Of a DNA stretch of 59,395 nucleotides, positions 56,777 through 59,395 are shown one piece after another. Numbering within the stretch: the first letter of the stretch is position 1; every line of letters starts with the position of its first letter. The notes beneath the pieces were generated by a model that worked only from the letters and a program-made list of their open reading frames with translations, made no database searches and was not told where the DNA came from. The position numbers and the translations under genes are program-made. The DNA is taken from the IMG/VR virus record IMGVR_UViG_3300046693_000004, positions 1-59,395 of that record. The stretch is one strand, 5' to 3'. This DNA is from a virus.

Positions 56777-57315
56777 TGAAGTGGCGCCAAGCAAACGGTA
56801 ACAGTAACGCCAACAGATGATTGAATTGCATCAGCAAAATCAACAGCTAATCGATTACCAGCCGCAAGATTAACAACACCAGCCGTAGTAACTAATGCAC
56901 CTGTTTGAGTAGTGTTGGCTGTAGCATTTAAGTTAAAAGCAGTAGATAACAAATCAGTACCAGCACCGGGAGCGGCAGTACCAGTATCTTTAGTTACCTG
57001 AAGTGTAGAGGTTCCGCCAGCAGCTACAGAATGAATTTCACTGATACTTATTACTCGCATTGCACGAGTAGCAATAAAAAATACTTGATCTACCGCAGTA
57101 GTAGGTGCAGCGGCAGTAGCTCCTGTAAAATAATAAGTGGGGCAAATAAGGCCACCATTAATAGCGTCAACCGTTTTATTAAGCTGATTGCCATTAGGGC
57201 TAATAAAACCATTTGGATATTTAAGAAGCAACTGAGAACTAGCATTAGCCTGTTGAGCATGGCTTAAGCTAGGAAAACAAGCCATCATTAAAGCCGCAAG
57301 CAATAATTTTTTCAT
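56773..57315 (-). CDS. secreted tail-region protein (180 aa)
   Basis: Sec signal MKKLLLAALMMACFPSLSHAQ; mature protein is Ala/Thr-rich with a beta core (DQVFFIATRAMRVISISEIH...STLQVTKDTGTAAPGAG, in pieces) resembling the small particle proteins of other podoviruses. ATGA junction with the next gene. Terminator upstream at 57338. Confidence 0.6.
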   Translation of the reverse strand: MKKLLLAALMMACFPSLSHAQQANASSQLLLKYPNGFISPNGNQLNKTVDAINGGLICPTYYFTGATAAAPTTAVDQVFFIATRAMRVISISEIHSVAAGGTSTLQVTKDTGTAAPGAGTDLLSTAFNLNATANTTQTGALVTTAGVVNLAAGNRLAVDFADAIQSSVGVTVTVCLAPLQ

Positions 57316-57337
57316 AATAATTTGTTCCTATATAAAA

Positions 57338-57362
57338 ATAAAAGGGGCTAAAAGCCCCTTAA
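57338..57362 (-). terminator. rho-independent terminator
   Basis: AAGGGGC-TTTT-AGCCCCTT followed on the minus strand by TTATTTTTATA, between the stop at 57363 and the start at 57315. A good intrinsic terminator inside the late region. Confidence 0.75.
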
Positions 57363-57944
57363 TTACTGTGTACGGTGCCAAATGCCAACAGTGGCGCTTG
57401 TCTTACTATAAATATATCCAAAACAAGAGGCGGCACCAGTAACAACAGGAACAAGCATTGCAGTTGGTGCTGTAGTGCTAAAAGTATTGCCAGTGCCAGC
57501 GCCGCTAGTAAGAGTAGTGACAATCTGAGTACCGCAGATGCCAATACGTTGACCATTAAGCATGGTGCTTGAAGCAGCAGGAAGATTAATGGTTAATGCT
57601 GCAATAGTACCAGCAGGAGTAACAATAAGTTGGCGCGTTTGAGCATCAACTGTAATAGTATCACCAGTAACAGGAGTAGTAACAATAAGCTTACCGCCAC
57701 CTAATGACTGAATATCAATTTTAGCACTCTGCACACCACTTGCGCCAATATTTGTATCAACTGGAAGAGTTTCGTTACCAGTTAATGCAGGACCGGCAGG
57801 AACAGTCAAAGTACAAACGTTATTGTTGGTACTGGCGCAATAAGACGGTCCATCAATCTGCGGAAAATTAGGCGCAAAAGTCTGAGCCATTGCGAGAGAA
57901 GGAAATGCAGCAACAGCAAGAACTAAAAGTAATTTCTTAAGCAT
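57363..57944 (-). CDS. secreted tail-region protein (193 aa)
   Basis: Sec signal MLKKLLLVLAVAAFPSLAMAQ. The mature protein (CASTNNNVCTLTVPAG, VTGDTITVDAQTRQLIVTPAG, GICGTQIVTTLTSGAG, SCFGYIYSKTSATVGIWHR) is beta-rich with paired cysteines, fitting an exported, disulfide-bonded fold. Resembles phage fibre/decoration-like proteins. Unrecognised family. Confidence 0.6.
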   Translation of the reverse strand: MLKKLLLVLAVAAFPSLAMAQTFAPNFPQIDGPSYCASTNNNVCTLTVPAGPALTGNETLPVDTNIGASGVQSAKIDIQSLGGGKLIVTTPVTGDTITVDAQTRQLIVTPAGTIAALTINLPAASSTMLNGQRIGICGTQIVTTLTSGAGTGNTFSTTAPTAMLVPVVTGAASCFGYIYSKTSATVGIWHRTQ

Positions 57945-57965
57945 GTAAATACGTCCTTTTGGGGT

Positions 57966-58544
57966 TTATCCGACTAGTTTAAGTTTAACAGGTGAATTTT
58001 CTAATATATCATCAACTTTAGATTCATGCTCAATGGTTTTAACCACTTCTTTCTTATCAGGTTCCACAAACTTAATTTCCATAAACCTAGGTTGATTGTT
58101 TATTGTTGTACTGATGGAGTCTTTAGCAATAAATCCTTGTATGTCTGCGTATAAGCGAAGTGCTGCAAGCCTATCTTTTGCTTCAGCAGCATATCGGTTT
58201 TCGCCATTAAAAATAATGCGCTCTTCTGAAAACTCCAGCAGCTTACGAGACAATGCAGCCTTGTCAAGCAATTCTTCCTTGACAGCAGTAATCGCTGAAT
58301 ATTCTTCTTTTGCTTTAATAACTACAGGGTCTTCAAGCCATTTGGTCGATGCCCACAATGCTTTATTAGTTTCTTTGCCAAATATTGAGCAAGCCGCCTC
58401 GAAACTATTCTTGAAATTTTGAGCTAATGCTATACCAAATGCTTGTTTTAATTCTTCATCATCTTTCCAAGATGGAATAACATTCGTAACTTGCGGGGGA
58501 GTTACGATAAAATTAGTGATAAATGTGTGCCAGTTAGGAACCAT
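57966..58544 (-). CDS. candidate small terminase / head-region protein (192 aa)
   Basis: Start at 58544 preferred; the longer frame to 58580 runs through a hairpin. The middle (WLEDPVVIKAKEEYSAITAV, ELLDKAALSRKLLEFSEERI, EAKDRLAALRLYADIQGFI) is the pattern I recall for small terminase subunits of podoviruses. It is not next to the large subunit, which weakens the call. A TGTGGGTA site lies directly before the start codon. Confidence 0.45.
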   Translation of the reverse strand: MVPNWHTFITNFIVTPPQVTNVIPSWKDDEELKQAFGIALAQNFKNSFEAACSIFGKETNKALWASTKWLEDPVVIKAKEEYSAITAVKEELLDKAALSRKLLEFSEERIIFNGENRYAAEAKDRLAALRLYADIQGFIAKDSISTTINNQPRFMEIKFVEPDKKEVVKTIEHESKVDDILENSPVKLKLVG

Positions 58545-58562
58545 ATACCCACACATAGCAAA

Positions 58563-58592
58563 GCCCGTTGGCACATTCAAGCACCAACGGGC
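58563..58592 (-). terminator. hairpin after 58625-59290
   Basis: GCCCGTTGG / CCAACGGGC, 9 perfect base pairs with a 12-nt loop, then TTTGC. It lies 33 bases after the stop at 58625. Confidence 0.6.
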
Positions 58593-58624
58593 CTCATTTC
58601 AGCTACCGGACTCCCATGCAGCAG

Positions 58625-59290
58625 CTAAAACACTCTCACAATCAAGGCACCATCATCATCAATCTGATCGTTGTCAACATCAGCCGTAACTGACTTAGCA
58701 ACATATTGACGAATTTGAATACGCCTAAGCAGTTGAGTAAAGTTTGCACCTTCAATCGGCTTATCATCTCCACCTAATTGAATAGTGTTATCTGAATTAC
58801 GCCTAAACTCCTTAACCGTGACTTGGTCTAAAATTTCCTCACCCCTATCATTGTGGGCAGGAACAGACCAATATTGGTTTAAACGTAAGACTTCGCTATT
58901 AACCTTAGCCATTAATTCATCAACAGTTTGATTTGGTTCAGTAACGATAAATAATCCGCTACCAATTTCAAGATCATCAATTTGTGGATAGGGAGATACA
59001 AAGTCATCCTTAAGTAATAAGTCGCTTATGTCGTGAATAACTTTAGGTTCAACATCCCATTTCTTTTTGCGTGCTTGCTGCGGCTTACTAGTGGAGTGAA
59101 CTGAAACAATATCTTCACTAGGACCACCTTCAACACGCTTGCCGCTATGCTTAAGCTTTTCCTGTGAGACTACAACAGGATGTGTTTCAGTAGTTTTATT
59201 AGACTGCGGCTGTTCAAATTTCTGATCCGGCTGATTGACGTTTACCGGCTTGTCATGATCCTTAGGATTATCAGCGGTGCGCTGTTCCAT
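58625..59290 (-). CDS. phage protein with YPQ..LEIG.GLFIV domain (221 aa)
   Basis: Start at 59290 (MEQRTADNPKDHDKPVN) chosen since the longer frame to 59359 runs through a hairpin. The first 100 residues are disordered; then PYPQIDDLEIGSGLFIV starts a domain shared with 1190-1837 and 11739-12137. The end IDDDGALIVRVF matches DDGALIAREV of the 1190-1837 protein. Probably abundant, as it is flanked by its own hairpins. Function unknown. Confidence 0.6.
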   Translation of the reverse strand: MEQRTADNPKDHDKPVNVNQPDQKFEQPQSNKTTETHPVVVSQEKLKHSGKRVEGGPSEDIVSVHSTSKPQQARKKKWDVEPKVIHDISDLLLKDDFVSPYPQIDDLEIGSGLFIVTEPNQTVDELMAKVNSEVLRLNQYWSVPAHNDRGEEILDQVTVKEFRRNSDNTIQLGGDDKPIEGANFTQLLRRIQIRQYVAKSVTADVDNDQIDDDGALIVRVF

Positions 59291-59349
59291 AGCCCTAGTC
59301 CCTTTGTGTGGAAAGAATGGGCAGCTAACGCAGGAGCTTGAAAAGGGTT

Positions 59350-59379
59350 CCCCTGCCATCCGGGGGAAGATGGCAGGGG
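59350..59379 (-). terminator. GC-rich hairpin at right end
   Basis: CCCCTGCCATC / GATGGCAGGGG, 11 perfect base pairs with an 8-nt loop, followed on the minus strand by AACCCTTTT. It lies upstream of the 221-aa gene and may end a transcript coming from outside the window. Confidence 0.55.
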
Positions 59380-59395
59380 CGGGAGGGCACTTGGA

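Larger units (their letters stand above)
2042..58859. repeat. dispersed 8-mer TGTGGGYA (46 sites)
   Basis: Found by eye on both strands. On the plus strand as TGTGGGYA: 2103, 4034, 9439, 12564, 15416, 16290, 17443, 20047, 21618, 23652, 26387, 34351, 36760, 41625, 43879, 48572, 50172, 56145, 56732, 58852. As TRCCCACA (minus strand): 2042, 4948, 7955, 8802, 10339, 12283, 14751, 17845, 21402, 25274, 26087, 27774, 32325, 33303, 35215, 37748, 39741, 41294, 43338, 45014, 51906, 52034, 55490, 56747, 58350, 58546. Most lie inside genes, in different frames, so the signal is in the DNA or RNA, not the protein. Only about ten other TGTGGGNN sites were seen. Confidence 0.85.

Noticed and set aside
2042-58859. 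TGTGGGYA sites as DnaA boxes
   Set aside because: The complement TTACCCACA differs from the DnaA box TTATCCACA at a key base and the flanking T is often absent.
1-59395. The window as a complete circularly permuted genome
   Set aside because: Joining the two ends leaves the partial gene at position 1 open for another 50 codons or so through the right-end hairpin and into the 221-aa gene. That is implausible, so sequence is probably missing.
1-59395. CRISPR arrays, insertion sequences, integrase or attachment sites
   Set aside because: No regularly spaced repeats, transposase motifs or integrase were seen. The dispersed TGTGGGYA sites are irregularly spaced and on both strands.

Overview
The window looks like most of the genome of a virulent, AT-rich tailed phage with a P22-type podovirus virion. 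It encodes a P22-like portal, coat and scaffold, the tail accessory factor gp4, the gp10 hub and three ejection proteins. It also has a tailspike with a P22-like head-binding domain. I see no integrase, repressor, transposase or RNA polymerase. The putative lysis cassette includes a cysteine-rich secreted protein of a kind I associate with Bradyrhizobium-like Alphaproteobacteria, so a rhizobial-type host is my best guess. Both tRNAs read A-ending codons (UUA, ACA), which fits an AT-rich phage in a GC-rich host. Position 1 cuts a gene and the two ends do not join sensibly, so some sequence is probably missing.

Layout. (1) 1-12137, leftward: a dense early operon of small genes, mostly overlapping by ATGA or TAATG. 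It includes a tRNA, a ParB-like protein, a VRR-NUC nuclease, a broken endonuclease VII, HTH and RHH regulators, L7/L12-like and S15-like mini-proteins, and about 20 micro-genes at 8.2-11 kb, many of them single membrane helices. (2) 12138-12646: a divergent control region with AT-rich tracts, inverted repeats and opposing promoters, the best origin candidate. (3) 12647-14947, rightward: small genes and a three-way-junction RNA. (4) 17451-14937, leftward: an RHH-like protein and a primase-polymerase/helicase resembling the NrS-1 phage PrimPol. (5) 17718-28253, rightward: replication and recombination genes (tRNA-Thr, Sak4-like ATPase, SSB-like protein, Cas4/RecB-type nuclease, MazG-like protein, SF2 helicase, clamp-like protein, family B polymerase). 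(6) 59290-28240, leftward: packaging, head, tail, ejection and lysis genes.

Strongest unexplained signals. The 8-mer TGTGGGYA occurs 46 times by my manual count, on both strands, where only a few are expected. It may be the template signal of the PrimPol. A 75-residue gene between terminase and portal fuses a textbook Tat signal to a copy of the coat protein C-terminus. At least nine virion- or lysis-type proteins carry Sec signals. Four genes are broken: the large terminase by a frameshift, endonuclease VII and a small gene at 11.6 kb by in-frame TAA codons, and a small gene at 24.4 kb in a T7 run. A GC-rich patch of about 3 kb covers the putative receptor-binding genes.

All coordinates and counts were made by hand; no database or folding program was used.
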